A stretch of 64,000 nt of DNA from Paludibacteraceae bacterium (GCA_024401645.1 JAKSKR010000009.1:23299-87298); one strand, 5' to 3'; shown: positions 54,640 through 63,901, counted from the first letter of the stretch. Notes: generated by a model not told the origin, from the sequence alone. A program made the numbers and translations.

Positions 54640-56598
54640 TTATCGTTTGTTTGTTTGGTCAGTCTGTATGTTCAGGCGGTCTTGAACCATACGGACCATG
54701 TATTGCTGTATTTGGGCTTTGATGTTCTGCTCCATTTCTTGCTGTATGGGCAGTGTGCCTTTAAGGTTTTTCTGCATCTTCGGGTCGGTACGCAAGTTGT
54801 ATAGCGAAACGGTCTGCTCGCCATCCCATTGCATGAGGTATTCACCTTGTAGTATCTGGTATAGCGGACTGTTGTAGTTGACCACATATTTGGCACTGTC
54901 GCTTCCTGTTAGCACGTTGCGGCCGAATGCCAGGTAAGGCTGGTCGTAGTTCAGGAAGTTGAGTATGCTTGGCATAATGTCGGTTTGGCTAGCCAGTTCG
55001 TTACTCATTCCCTTCAAGCTGTCGTTGCCTGGCTGGTAGAACAGAATGGGCACCGAGTAGAGTTTCTCGTCGGTGAAATATTCTTCGTGAACCTGTTGGT
55101 TCGTGTGGTCGGCTGTAACCACGAAGAGCGTATTCTTGTACCATGGCATCTTGCTAGCGGTGGCAAAGAAGCGGCGAAGTGCGTTGTCGCTATATGCTAC
55201 GCATTTGCACAATGGCGAACCTCCTTCCGGAAATTTGCCGACGTATCGTTCTGGCACGTTGAACGGATGGTGGCTAGAGGCTGTGAAAACAGCAGTCATG
55301 AAAGGTTCCTTAAAGGTTGCCATGGTGTTGGCGTAGTACTGGAGGAACTCTTCGTCCCAAATGGCCCAGTTTCCGTCAAAGTCTTCATCGTGTCCATATT
55401 CGGTCATGCCGTAGTAGTCTTTGAATCCTGCAAGCTTGGCGTATGCCTGGAAGCCCATTGAACCGTTTGGTGCTCCGTGAAAGAATGCGGTGTAGTAGCC
55501 TTTCTTGTTCAGTTCGCTGGCAATGCTGTTAACCGAGTTGTTGCTATAGGGGGTCAAGATGAATGGCTGCTCAAACATGGGTATGCTCGAGAGTACCGAA
55601 GGCATGGCGTCGATGCTGACACGTCCTGTTGCGTAGGAATGACGGAACGTGTAACCTTGTTGGTAGAGTGAATCTAGGAATGGCGTGAAGCCTTTGTATT
55701 TGCCACCTTCAAGGTCTTGGTTAAAAAAGCCAGAGTGCTCTTTCCCAAAACTTTCTAGGATGAGAACCACCACATTTAGGTTCTTAAATTCACCTTTAGG
55801 TTGTGGGTGAACCACTGGCGTGAACACCTTATCTAACTCTTCTTCGGTTGCGAAGTAGTTCGGATTCTTGTAAACCTTCTTGTTTAGGGTGCGGTACATA
55901 CAGAAAGGGGTGTTCAGCACTATGCCGGCTTCCGTACTCTTGTTGACGTATTGGTTGGCGTTACTCAATGTTATTGGTCGAACGTCGCGTGTGAATCCGC
56001 CTCGCGCACCTGCAATTACCAAGCCAACTACCGCCGCGGCAACCAGTGTTTGAATCGGGTAGTAAATGATGGCTCGTGTGGTGTCTTTCTTCTCGGAAGG
56101 ACGGTAGAATACCTTCCACAAGACGAAGAGTAAGAAGAAAAAGAAGAGGAAGATGTACCAGTAATCGACCATACTCTTTAGGAATATGCCTCCTAAATTA
56201 TTCTCGTTCTTAAACTCGCTGAAAATGGAAAAGGTTGAACGTCGGTTGGTGAATGCAAAGAACCCCGTGTCGTACATGTTTAGCGAAAGAGCCAATCCGT
56301 TGAAAATGACGAATACCCATTTTACGGCTTTCTGGTACTTTGCACTGTTACGGTTGCGTAATGGAAGCAACATTAGCAGAATGACGACTACGTTGGTGTA
56401 GATGACGGCTGTCCGGTCAAATTGAATGCCTCCTAAACAGAGGTCTACAAAATGACTGACCGTCATGTCGGTAAAGAAGTTATGGTTGACTGCAAAAAAG
56501 AATAATCTGCACACCATAAAGACAACCATCATGATGAGAAGGTTGACTACTAGGGCAAATATAGGCTGATTTTTGAGCCATTTGTATAATTGCTTCAT
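54640..56598 (-). CDS. LtaS/OpgB-like phosphoglycerol transferase family membrane protein
   Basis: Five transmembrane helices (about residues 14-215) precede an extracytoplasmic sulfatase-fold domain: NVVVLILESFGKEHSGFF (metal-binding Glu), YATGRVSIDAMPSVLSSIP (catalytic hydroxyl position) and VVTADHTNQ (metal-binding Asp-His). This is the LTA-synthase/OpgB layout. A Gram-negative relative would transfer phosphoglycerol or phosphoethanolamine to glycans or lipids. The 652-residue length fits. First of a two-gene operon with the YejM-like gene. Donor and acceptor unknown. Confidence 0.88.
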   Translation of the reverse strand: MKQLYKWLKNQPIFALVVNLLIMMVVFMVCRLFFFAVNHNFFTDMTVSHFVDLCLGGIQFDRTAVIYTNVVVILLMLLPLRNRNSAKYQKAVKWVFVIFNGLALSLNMYDTGFFAFTNRRSTFSIFSEFKNENNLGGIFLKSMVDYWYIFLFFFFLLFVLWKVFYRPSEKKDTTRAIIYYPIQTLVAAAVVGLVIAGARGGFTRDVRPITLSNANQYVNKSTEAGIVLNTPFCMYRTLNKKVYKNPNYFATEEELDKVFTPVVHPQPKGEFKNLNVVVLILESFGKEHSGFFNQDLEGGKYKGFTPFLDSLYQQGYTFRHSYATGRVSIDAMPSVLSSIPMFEQPFILTPYSNNSVNSIASELNKKGYYTAFFHGAPNGSMGFQAYAKLAGFKDYYGMTEYGHDEDFDGNWAIWDEEFLQYYANTMATFKEPFMTAVFTASSHHPFNVPERYVGKFPEGGSPLCKCVAYSDNALRRFFATASKMPWYKNTLFVVTADHTNQQVHEEYFTDEKLYSVPILFYQPGNDSLKGMSNELASQTDIMPSILNFLNYDQPYLAFGRNVLTGSDSAKYVVNYNSPLYQILQGEYLMQWDGEQTVSLYNLRTDPKMQKNLKGTLPIQQEMEQNIKAQIQQYMVRMVQDRLNIQTDQTNKR

Positions 56599-56704
56599 CT
56601 TTACCTATTTTCTTGTTAATTAATAATTTCAGTATTGAGAATGTTGTGCTTGCGTTTTGAATTTGGCTTCTTCGCACTTCTTGTCTGGTAGATTGCTGGG
56701 TTGT

Positions 56705-58054
56705 TTAGTCTACCAAATCACACAACAAGGTCGCAAGGGTGGTTTCACGTACTTTTACGTGCACAAGGTCACCAACCTTATGGTTGCCACGTGGGAAGAC
56801 GGCCATCTTGTTCTGTTGGGTGCGACCGCAGAAATCGCTGGTCGAACGTTTCGAAACACCTTCTATCAACACTTCAAAGGTCTTGCCAATGTCGCGGGTA
56901 TTGCTTTCGGCTGAAAGTTCGCCTTGCAGGGCAATGATTTCGTTTAGGCGGCGAATCTTTGTTTCTTCAGGTACGTTGTCGGGCATGTTGCGTGCGGCAA
57001 ATGTACCAGGGCGTTCGCTGTACTTGAACATGAATGCGCTGTCGAATGCAGCTTGGCGCATAAGGTCCAAACTCATATGGTGGTCTTCCTCGGTCTCTCC
57101 ACTGAATCCGCAGAATATGTCGGTAGAAATACCGCAATCGGGTATGAAATGACGAATCGCCTTAATGCGGTCAAGGTACCATTCGCGGGTATATTTTCGG
57201 TTCATATCCTTCAAAACCTTGTTGCTACCACTCTGCACGGCCAAGTGAATGTGGTTGCAGATGTTAGGGTAGCGTGCAATGGTTTGCAGGGTCTCGTCGG
57301 TCATGTCTTTAGGGTGTGACGATGTGAAGCGGATGCGGATTGTTGGGTACTTTTCTGCTACAATCTCTAGCAACTTTGCAAAGTTAATGGCTTCGCTACC
57401 ATCTTCTGGTTGGTAGTTGTACGAGTTCACGTTTTGGCCAAGTAGGGTCACTTCCTTGTATCCTTTTGCGGCTAGGTCCCCCATTTCGTTCACAATGGTG
57501 CTTACTTCGCGGCTACGTTCACGGCCACGAGTGTAAGGTACAATGCAATAAGAGCAGAAGTTGTTGCAGCCACGCATAATGGATACGAATCCTGAAATGT
57601 GTGCGTTGCCAATTCGTACCGGAATGACGTCTTTATAGGTTTCGGTAGTCGAGAGTTCCACATTAATGGCAGCTATGCCTTGTTCTGCACTTGCTACTAG
57701 GTTGGGTAGGTCTAGGTAGCTGTCTGGTCCTGCAACTAGGTCTACAAGCTTTTTCTCCAATAACTCGTCCTTTACGCGTTCGGCCATACAACCAAGAAGT
57801 CCAACAACCAGTTGCGGCTTCTTTTTCTTCATTTGTTGCAGTACCTGTAGGCGTCCCAATACACGCACCTCGGCATTGTCTCGCACCGAGCAGGTGTTGA
57901 CTAAAATGGCGTCGGCATCTTCTTCGGTTTCGGTCATTTCGTAACCGATGGTTTCCATAATTGATGCTACAACTTCGCTGTCGGCTACGTTCATTTGGCA
58001 GCCGTAAGTTTCAATAAACAGTTTCTTGTTTACAGATTTTGAGTCTGTTCCCAT
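56705..58054 (-). CDS. miaB: tRNA-2-methylthio-N6-dimethylallyladenosine synthase
   Basis: MiaB adds the methylthio group to i6A37 in tRNAs. The auxiliary cluster cysteines are Cys19 (ETYGCQMNVADSE), VNTCSVRDNAE and LLGCMAERV. The radical-SAM CxxxCxxC motif is in RGCNNFCSYCIVPYTRGRE. The C-terminal TRAM domain ends VKVRETTLATLLCDLVD. At 449 residues it has the usual length, and the VNTCSVR form distinguishes MiaB from RimO and MtaB. Single gene. Confidence 0.96.
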   Translation of the reverse strand: MGTDSKSVNKKLFIETYGCQMNVADSEVVASIMETIGYEMTETEEDADAILVNTCSVRDNAEVRVLGRLQVLQQMKKKKPQLVVGLLGCMAERVKDELLEKKLVDLVAGPDSYLDLPNLVASAEQGIAAINVELSTTETYKDVIPVRIGNAHISGFVSIMRGCNNFCSYCIVPYTRGRERSREVSTIVNEMGDLAAKGYKEVTLLGQNVNSYNYQPEDGSEAINFAKLLEIVAEKYPTIRIRFTSSHPKDMTDETLQTIARYPNICNHIHLAVQSGSNKVLKDMNRKYTREWYLDRIKAIRHFIPDCGISTDIFCGFSGETEEDHHMSLDLMRQAAFDSAFMFKYSERPGTFAARNMPDNVPEETKIRRLNEIIALQGELSAESNTRDIGKTFEVLIEGVSKRSTSDFCGRTQQNKMAVFPRGNHKVGDLVHVKVRETTLATLLCDLVD

Positions 58055-58103
58055 TTTGTTTTTTATTTATATTTTAACAAGATGCTTGTTGGCTATCTCG
58101 TTG

Positions 58104-59021
58104 TTATTTAGTCGTTAAATTGTAAAAGAGGTCTTCCTTTTCACGCCTAATGTGTGGTATGCGGAAGGCGTAGGTTGCGTAGTATATGACTATGGCTATT
58201 GGCGATGCAACCAGAAGGGCAAAAAAGACGTATATGCTGAACAGGAAGATGCGTGTGTTGCGTTCCTTTGCATTCGGGCCGCCTTTCTTTCGGCAAAAAT
58301 TCGCCCATTTGCCAAACATCTTGTGCCCGATGGTTTCAACAAAAACGAGGAATGAACGGTAGGGTATTGCGCCTAATTCAACCAAGTCTTTCTGCAAATG
58401 GCTATAGTCGTTACTCTTTATGGCGTTTGCAATTGGTAAACCAAATCTCTTGGCACCGCTAATGTTCTGGTCGCTAACCCCAGCCCTAGGCATAATGCCA
58501 TGTGCTTCCTTTCGGTCGTAGAACAGCCAGCTAACAATAGTAAAGAGGCTGACTAGGTTCGGATGCTCGTCTTGCAAGACAATGTAACCCACATAGTTGG
58601 CATTGGCTAGTGCCAACTGGCGACGGATTTCTTTTTGTCCCATAGCCCACATGTTTCTGCAACCGTTTAGTGTAACTACGTAGCGGTTTTGTAGGTATTG
58701 ATGGACTTTTTCGTTTTGCAAGAATGCTTGAATTGGTTGCGATGGCGACAGATACCAGCTTTGGCCGGATACGATTACTAAATCTGCATCTTCCACGTCG
58801 CTAAAGTCCATGTCTTTTATGGGGGCGGGCATGTGCAGTCGCGTTTCCGGCATTTGTTGGAAGAAGTACATATAACTCCATGGGTACGGAAACGGATCTT
58901 GAGGTTCAATGGCCTTATATACAACTTCTATACCTGCTTCCACTAGTGGTTGGCAAGTACTTTTGGCTATATCTAATGCCTGACCGGTTTGCGTGTAGTA
59001 AAAGACTGCAACTTTCATCAT
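58104..59021 (-). CDS. Flavodoxin-fold protein with C-terminal membrane segment
   Basis: The first strand and loop (VAVFYYTQTGQALDIAKS) form a flavodoxin-like FMN phosphate loop. DADLVIVSGQSWYLSPSQP and VVTLNGCRNMW follow as the other loops. A transmembrane helix lies near residue 265 (IFLFSIYVFFALLVASPIAIVIYY). Bacteroidota proteins of this layout are sometimes labelled as dialkylresorcinol-condensing enzyme DarA, but no other dar gene is present here, so I do not adopt the name. Start ATG 59021 or 59018; a -7 box (TAACTTTG, minus strand) overlaps 59026-59033. Confidence 0.75.
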   Translation of the reverse strand: MMKVAVFYYTQTGQALDIAKSTCQPLVEAGIEVVYKAIEPQDPFPYPWSYMYFFQQMPETRLHMPAPIKDMDFSDVEDADLVIVSGQSWYLSPSQPIQAFLQNEKVHQYLQNRYVVTLNGCRNMWAMGQKEIRRQLALANANYVGYIVLQDEHPNLVSLFTIVSWLFYDRKEAHGIMPRAGVSDQNISGAKRFGLPIANAIKSNDYSHLQKDLVELGAIPYRSFLVFVETIGHKMFGKWANFCRKKGGPNAKERNTRIFLFSIYVFFALLVASPIAIVIYYATYAFRIPHIRREKEDLFYNLTTK

Positions 59022-59092
59022 TTTGCAAAGTTAGCCAAAATTGGACACTTTACTCTAAAAAGCCAACCTTTCGTCAACTTTTTATGTGGCTT

Positions 59093-59638
59093 CTATGTAT
59101 AAATTAGTATTTCGTGCTTCTTCATAATGGCGTTCGTGGCAAGAGATAGGCTGCCTACGCCAAGCAATGCTAGTCCGCCAATCATTAGGGTTGGTATTGT
59201 TCCATCGCAACCGCCATCTTCCCAAACCATATAGCTGAAAAGAAATGCGATAACCGACATTGTAAAATATAGTATAAAACGTTTTACGGCACGTTCTTTC
59301 TTTACAAACACTGTTTTCAAACCTCTTCTTTCTTTTAAATCAGATACAAAGGCATTTAGATTTTCTCTGTCACCGAATTCAAACTCTATTTCTTGCGTAT
59401 TTGTGTTTATTACAATCCATTGCTCAAACCCCGACACCTTGAATGACTTTATATCATTTAATAAAATGGTAGAAATAGGTTGTGCGTTTATTTTGTTCTC
59501 AAATGCACTTATACCATCTTCTTTAGTGTCGAAATGGTAGGTTATCTGTTTATCGTCAATGCCTATCCATTTGGCTGGTGTATCGCCATTTTCAACATCG
59601 TGAACGACGTCTTCTTGTAAATATAGTCTGTAGTCCAT
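59093..59638 (-). CDS. Small membrane protein of unknown function
   Basis: The 181-residue product has a soluble N-terminal 115 residues with alternating strands (ITYHFDTKEDG, IKSFKVSGFEQWIVI, EIEFEFGDRENL), resembling a PH-like fold. Two membrane helices follow (FILYFTMSVIAFLFSYMVW and LMIGGLALLGVGSLSLA). No family is recognised. It stands alone between the flavodoxin-fold gene and the doubled barrel gene. Confidence 0.7.
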   Translation of the reverse strand: MDYRLYLQEDVVHDVENGDTPAKWIGIDDKQITYHFDTKEDGISAFENKINAQPISTILLNDIKSFKVSGFEQWIVINTNTQEIEFEFGDRENLNAFVSDLKERRGLKTVFVKKERAVKRFILYFTMSVIAFLFSYMVWEDGGCDGTIPTLMIGGLALLGVGSLSLATNAIMKKHEILIYT

Positions 59639-59689
59639 ACCATTAGTTGATCTCTATAGGTCATTATTTTATTGCCCTTGTGTTAACAA

Positions 59690-59721
59690 AAAACCTCCGA
59701 TAGGTATCTATCAGAGGTTTT
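59690..59721 (-). terminator. Intrinsic terminator of the barrel gene
   Basis: AAAACCTCCGATAG and CTATCAGAGGTTTT arms, loop GTAT; on the minus strand TTTTTTG follows. Confidence 0.8.
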
Positions 59722-59759
59722 AAAGCTTGTGTCAACTCAAAGCTGACGTTGTTTGCTTA

Positions 59760-61046
59760 TTAGAAGCGAGTTACGTTACGTACGTTTCTGTCGCCACCGA
59801 ACTTGTAGCGTACGCCCAAGCCAAATGACAATGTGCTCTGGTCACCTTCGGTTGTAGGGTGGAAGCAGTTACCAGCACCGTGTTCTTGAGGACCACCGGT
59901 GTAGTAACGGTACTGACCGTTAAGACCGATTGACAAGAACTTGTCGATGCAGTATTCAAACTGGATACCTGCAAGAACGTGTGGGTATGAGAAGTTATCG
60001 CCGTCAGGCAATGGATCTTCTGTTTCAGGGTCAATTACGTTTGACCATTGTGCGAAGTCTTCACCAATACCGCTAACAAAGTAGAGGTTGAATGCTTCCG
60101 ATTCCTTACCACGGTTGCTCATGAAGGCATTAAGCAAGTTAACAGAGTTGTAGATGGCAAAGTTGTTGACGGTGTTGTCGTAGTTCCACTGGTCGTTCTT
60201 GGCCCAAGTGTAGTCAATACCAAGACCCCAAACTGGGCTGAAGTCATATTCCAACTGTAGACCAATCTGTGGATTGATGTCACCAGTACTTTCTTTCTTG
60301 TCACCCATTAGCAAGTTTGCACCACCGTGAGCTTCAATAGAGAACTTGTTGAAAGTAGAGTAGTCACGAGCTGAAGGCTTCTTGCTACGCATGTTTTCCT
60401 GGTCAAGGAACTTGTAGCGGAGACCAAGGCCAACAGTGAACATGTTGTTACCACCTTCGGTTGTAGGGTGGAAATTCTTTGGCTCTAGGTCGTTGTTTGC
60501 TTTGCAGAAGTAGTTGCGCATCTGTCCGTGCAAGCCAACTGCCATGAAATCGGTTACGTTATATTCAATGTTTACTCCCAACAAGAAGAATGGCTTGGTC
60601 ATGGTAGAACCATCAGGAATAAGCGCTGGGTAGGTAGGGTAGGTAACATCGCTCCATTTTGCGTTACTTACACCACCACCAACATTCAAGTAAGCAGCCA
60701 TGCCTGAAAGGAATCCGTCACGGCCTGGACTGAAGATATTTGCTATGTTGGTAGAAATGAAAGCAGCACCACTCTGTACGGTGTTCTTGTAGTTCCACTG
60801 GTCGTTTTTTGCGTAGGTGTAGTCTAAACCGAAACCTACGTATTCGTTTAGGTCATATTCAAGCTGTCCACCAAACTGTGGATTAAAGTGCAAACTTTCA
60901 CCCCAACCTGGAGGACAGTGGTTGACGTTGTTAACTAGGTTGTAGCCTGCATGACCTTCAATTGAAAGACCAGCCAAACCTTGACCGTTCACGTTAGAGG
61001 CAAAAATACCAAGTAAAAACAGGGAATTGATTATTCTCTTTGACAT
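59760..61046 (-). CDS. Outer-membrane beta-barrel protein with duplicated barrel
   Basis: After a signal peptide (LFLLGIFASNVNGQ) there are two homologous about 200-residue halves. Each has an IEAHGG/IEGHAG first strand, PQ[FI]G[GL]QLEYD, [VW]GFGLDYTYAKNDQWNY or its close copy GLGIDYTWAKNDQWNY, and [CN]F[HN]PTTEG. Each closes with a strand like GLGLRYKF or GLGVRYKF. Each half looks like an OmpA/OmpX-type eight-stranded barrel, so the protein may form two small barrels or one larger one. Function unknown. A -7 box (TAATTTTG) lies at 61166-61173 on the minus strand, giving a leader of about 115 bases. Confidence 0.85.
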   Translation of the reverse strand: MSKRIINSLFLLGIFASNVNGQGLAGLSIEGHAGYNLVNNVNHCPPGWGESLHFNPQFGGQLEYDLNEYVGFGLDYTYAKNDQWNYKNTVQSGAAFISTNIANIFSPGRDGFLSGMAAYLNVGGGVSNAKWSDVTYPTYPALIPDGSTMTKPFFLLGVNIEYNVTDFMAVGLHGQMRNYFCKANNDLEPKNFHPTTEGGNNMFTVGLGLRYKFLDQENMRSKKPSARDYSTFNKFSIEAHGGANLLMGDKKESTGDINPQIGLQLEYDFSPVWGLGIDYTWAKNDQWNYDNTVNNFAIYNSVNLLNAFMSNRGKESEAFNLYFVSGIGEDFAQWSNVIDPETEDPLPDGDNFSYPHVLAGIQFEYCIDKFLSIGLNGQYRYYTGGPQEHGAGNCFHPTTEGDQSTLSFGLGVRYKFGGDRNVRNVTRF

Positions 61047-61165
61047 TGTTGTGTAATGTTAAATTAGATATACTCAATGTCTTACAATAGTCCTTCGCTA
61101 TAGGGTTGAGTTAAATGACCTACAGATATATGTAATTATATTGAGCTAATTTTCTAAAATTTTTG

Positions 61166-61173
61166 CAAAATTA
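61166..61173 (-). promoter_or_regulatory. -7 promoter box of the barrel gene
   Basis: TAATTTTG on the minus strand; no clear -33 motif. Confidence 0.4.
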
Positions 61174-61249
61174 CATCTTTTCCATGAATTAGTTGTTAAA
61201 AGAGGTAAAAATATTTTTACGATTTTTTTGCCCACCTAATACCTTTATT

Positions 61250-61560
61250 TATGTCAACGTCCTTAACGGTTTTCCATTCCCGTCGCTGCGGGGCTCTGTC
61301 CCGCTGCAATTATCAATGCTGGGCTCTGTCCAGCACGAGATATCTGCGAACCATTCGTGTCCATTCGTACGGCTCCGCAGTCTTCGCGCAATCTTTTACG
61401 GATTTCAGTTTCGTGCCATCCGTGAAATTCGATGACGTTAATATATGCGCATAAAATTCGTGAAATTAGCAACGCCAACGGCATTAATTTGCGAAATAAC
61501 CGTCATCTAAAAATAACATTCGTGTCATTCGTGAAATTCGTTGGCGACATTTATTTCGTA
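61250..61560. repeat. Non-coding region with twin hairpins and ATTCGTG-type repeats
   Basis: Two hairpins, 61288-61304 (GCGGG-arm) and 61318-61334 (GCTGG-arm), share the loop GCTCTGT with different paired stems. They are followed by reiterated short strings (CCATTCGTGT, CCATTCGTAC, CGTGAAATTCG several times). The base composition is higher in GC than the flanks and no gene is evident. It resembles intergenic repeat families recalled from other Bacteroidota genomes; no search was made. Confidence 0.55.
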
Positions 61561-61715
61561 TCGCACATAAATAATGATACGATTTCAAAACTTTATTATA
61601 TATGTTTAATAACATATTTATGCAGCAATTCTGAATATTGTGTTCATTTTAATATTTTGAACGGATTTTTTGCATTTTTTTCACGTAATAAATACGTTAT
61701 GTTGAAAAAAAGGCT

Positions 61716-61723
61716 TATTTTTG
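61716..61723 (+). promoter_or_regulatory. -7 promoter box of the GLUG-type surface protein gene
   Basis: TATTTTTG fits TAnnTTTG 30 bases before the ATG at 61754; the -33 motif is weak. Confidence 0.45.
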
Positions 61724-61753
61724 CACAAAATTTTAGGATTTTATTAATTTTAT

Positions 61754-63679
61754 ATGAAAAACGATAAGTCTACAATGCTGAAGCAATTCGCTCAGTTTGT
61801 TGGTGGAACCTCAAACAGCGCTTTGAGTTCTATCTGCCGTGTAGGGGCTACAGCCCTATTGTCTCTAACTGCTTTCAATGCAAATGCGTTCTCTTACATG
61901 GATGGAAAACCATCGTTAGATGAACCAGCACAAGTTGATGGCGTTTATCAGATTTCAACTTTGAACCAATTGTATTGGTTGTCTGACACAGTTGCTCGTT
62001 CGGCTGAACCTAATGCCGAAATCAACGCTAGATTGGTAAACGATATTGAATGGAATCCGGTTTACTTCTGGGAACCAATCGGTACAGCAGAGCACAAGTT
62101 CTCTGGTAACTTCAATGGCGCAGGCTACACTATTAGCTACTTGAAGACTGCTAACGACGTGGCTGAAGGTGTAGGTTTGTTTGGCTATACCGAAGGCGCT
62201 ACTATCGATTCTGTAAAGATCTCTAATTGCGAGTTCTATGGTAAGGCTTACATCGGTACCATTGCTGGTGTATCTGAAAACTCTTCTATCTCAAATTGTG
62301 TGGTTGGTTCTTCTTCTTCAAACCAGGTGAGCGTAAGCCACGGTAACACAACCGACAAGAAGTGCTTCGGTGGTATCTGTGGTAAGACTTACGGCGGCTC
62401 AATTTCAGACTGCGAAGTAGATACTAAGGTTTTTGCTTTTGCCGATAGCCTTGGTGGTATTTCAGGTGCCTCTTTCGGTACTGCAATTTCACGTTGCGCC
62501 ATTAAGGGTGAAGTTTTCGGTATCAGATTTGTTGGTGGTATCGTTGGCGTTATGGACGAAGAAGCTTCTGTTAACGACTCTTATGCTCTTAATAACAGAA
62601 TTTCTGGTGCTGAAAAAGTTGGCGCAATTGCTGGTAACTTGGCAGACCATTCTAAAATTGGTACAAGCTATGCATACAACGTTGCAGTTTACGTGTTCGA
62701 CGAATTTGACAATAAGGTCCTTACTCCTGTAATGTTCGGTGAAAGTTCAGACGAGTCTTCCGTAACTAATACTTTCTTCTACCACCCATCAATTGAAGGT
62801 GCAAAAGAAATTCGTGAGCAGTTCCAGAGCGGCGAAATCTGCTACGCTTTGAACAACAAGGCTAGCAAGGGCGACATTGCTTGGGCTCAGACAATTGGTA
62901 CTGATACCCTCCCTCACTTCTTCCCTGGTGACACTTTGTATCACTTCATCATCAAGGGCGAAGACCACTATACTAACGACCCTACGGTTATTGAGGAAGG
63001 TATGCTTCACTTGACCGACGCTGAAGACTTTGTTCCTGACTTCCTTGGCGAAAAGGAATTGGAATATGGTGCTGACTATGTTCGTGGCCCAATGTCTAGC
63101 AACTTCGGTACACTTTGCTTGCCATTTGCTTACAAGGCTTCTTCAATCGAAACTGAAGGTGTTACATTATATACTATTGCTTCAATCGCAAGCACTTCAA
63201 AGTATTTGACACTTGATAAGATTGACGATGATGAAGAAATTGAAGCTGGTAAGCCAGTTATCTTCTATGCTAAGAATCCTTCAGAAGGTTTGAAGGTGGT
63301 TGCTACTGGTTCTTCTGTAGTTTCTGCTACTGTCGCAGATGCTTTCTTGACTGGTACATTCTCTAGCGATGTTGTTGCTACCGATGCTGACAAGAAGTTC
63401 TACTTGAAGGACAATACCTTCTACAAGGGTAACGTTACATTCAATGTTGGTCGCTTCCGTGCATTCATCCACGATGCTTACGTTAACAACAAGCTCGAAA
63501 GCCTCGACATCTTGATTGAAGGTTTGACTGAGGTTGAAACTGATGATGCTGCTGAAGTGAATGCTACTGTAGTTGGTGTTTACAACTTGGCAGGCCAGCA
63601 GGTTTCAGCTCCACGCAATGGCCAGGTTTACATCCTTCGCATGAGCGACGGTTCTTCTCGTAAGGCTATCTTCGAATAA
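61754..63679 (+). CDS. Large exported surface protein with GLUG-type repeats
   Basis: A long signal peptide (hydrophobic part VGATALLSLTAFNANAF) leads into a beta-helix-like region of GLUG-style repeats (YIGTIAGVSENSSISNCVV, GGICGKTYGGSISDCEV, VGGIVGVMDEEASVNDSYA). Such regions occur in adhesins and other surface proteins. From about residue 430 a different beta-rich domain follows (MSSNFGTLCLPFAYK). The C-terminus (VVGVYNLAGQQVSAPRNGQV then ILRMSDGSSRKAIFE) resembles a T9SS-type or related Bacteroidales sorting tail. Codons are biased as in serC and pnp, suggesting abundance. It ends just before the small peptide array. Confidence 0.85.
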   Translation: MKNDKSTMLKQFAQFVGGTSNSALSSICRVGATALLSLTAFNANAFSYMDGKPSLDEPAQVDGVYQISTLNQLYWLSDTVARSAEPNAEINARLVNDIEWNPVYFWEPIGTAEHKFSGNFNGAGYTISYLKTANDVAEGVGLFGYTEGATIDSVKISNCEFYGKAYIGTIAGVSENSSISNCVVGSSSSNQVSVSHGNTTDKKCFGGICGKTYGGSISDCEVDTKVFAFADSLGGISGASFGTAISRCAIKGEVFGIRFVGGIVGVMDEEASVNDSYALNNRISGAEKVGAIAGNLADHSKIGTSYAYNVAVYVFDEFDNKVLTPVMFGESSDESSVTNTFFYHPSIEGAKEIREQFQSGEICYALNNKASKGDIAWAQTIGTDTLPHFFPGDTLYHFIIKGEDHYTNDPTVIEEGMLHLTDAEDFVPDFLGEKELEYGADYVRGPMSSNFGTLCLPFAYKASSIETEGVTLYTIASIASTSKYLTLDKIDDDEEIEAGKPVIFYAKNPSEGLKVVATGSSVVSATVADAFLTGTFSSDVVATDADKKFYLKDNTFYKGNVTFNVGRFRAFIHDAYVNNKLESLDILIEGLTEVETDDAAEVNATVVGVYNLAGQQVSAPRNGQVYILRMSDGSSRKAIFE

Positions 63680-63692
63680 TCAATAAAAAAAC

Positions 63693-63728
63693 AATAATCC
63701 TCACGGATTATTTTCGTGGGGATTATTT
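63693..63728 (+). terminator. Intrinsic terminator of the surface protein gene
   Basis: AATAATCCTCACG and CGTGGGGATTATT arms (one G-U), then TTATTATATTTT. Confidence 0.75.
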
Positions 63729-63735
63729 ATTATAT

Positions 63736-63766
63736 TTTGCAAAGATGGCTTAAACTAATATCTTTG
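63736..63766 (+). promoter_or_regulatory. Perfect promoter of the small peptide array
   Basis: TTTG (63736-63739), 19 bases, TATCTTTG (63759-63766): an exact match to the Bacteroidota consensus, 30 bases before the first peptide ATG. Confidence 0.8.
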
Positions 63767-63796
63767 CACTATTAATGAGAAAAAAACAAATAGAAT

Positions 63797-63901
63797 ATGA
63801 AAAAAGAATTTGTATCAGCTGACGTTGAGTTGGTAAAGATCATGGTTGCAGACGTAATTGCAACAAGTGGCGATATGGGTGCAGAAATGCCTCAAGAATA
63901 A
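63797..63901 (+). CDS. 34-residue peptide, array copy 1
   Basis: The frame starts MKKEFVSADVELVKIMVADV and continues IATSGDMGAEMPQE, then TAA. There is no membrane helix or classical signal peptide. The VADVIATSG core resembles a class of very short uncharacterised peptides with a DVI-T-SG motif that I recall from Bacteroidales and other gut bacteria. A near-identical copy starts 128 bases downstream. Synonymous difference between copies, stop codon in place and a perfect promoter upstream support a real gene. A precursor peptide or secreted small protein are both possible; function unknown. Confidence 0.75.
   Translation: MKKEFVSADVELVKIMVADVIATSGDMGAEMPQE

Noticed and set aside
56735..56765. 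parS-like strings TTTCACGT and TTTTACGTG
   Set aside because: They lie inside the miaB coding region and do not form the 16-base palindrome.
61250..61560. CRISPR array
   Set aside because: The short ATTCGTG strings are irregularly spaced and no uniform repeat-spacer pattern or cas gene is present.
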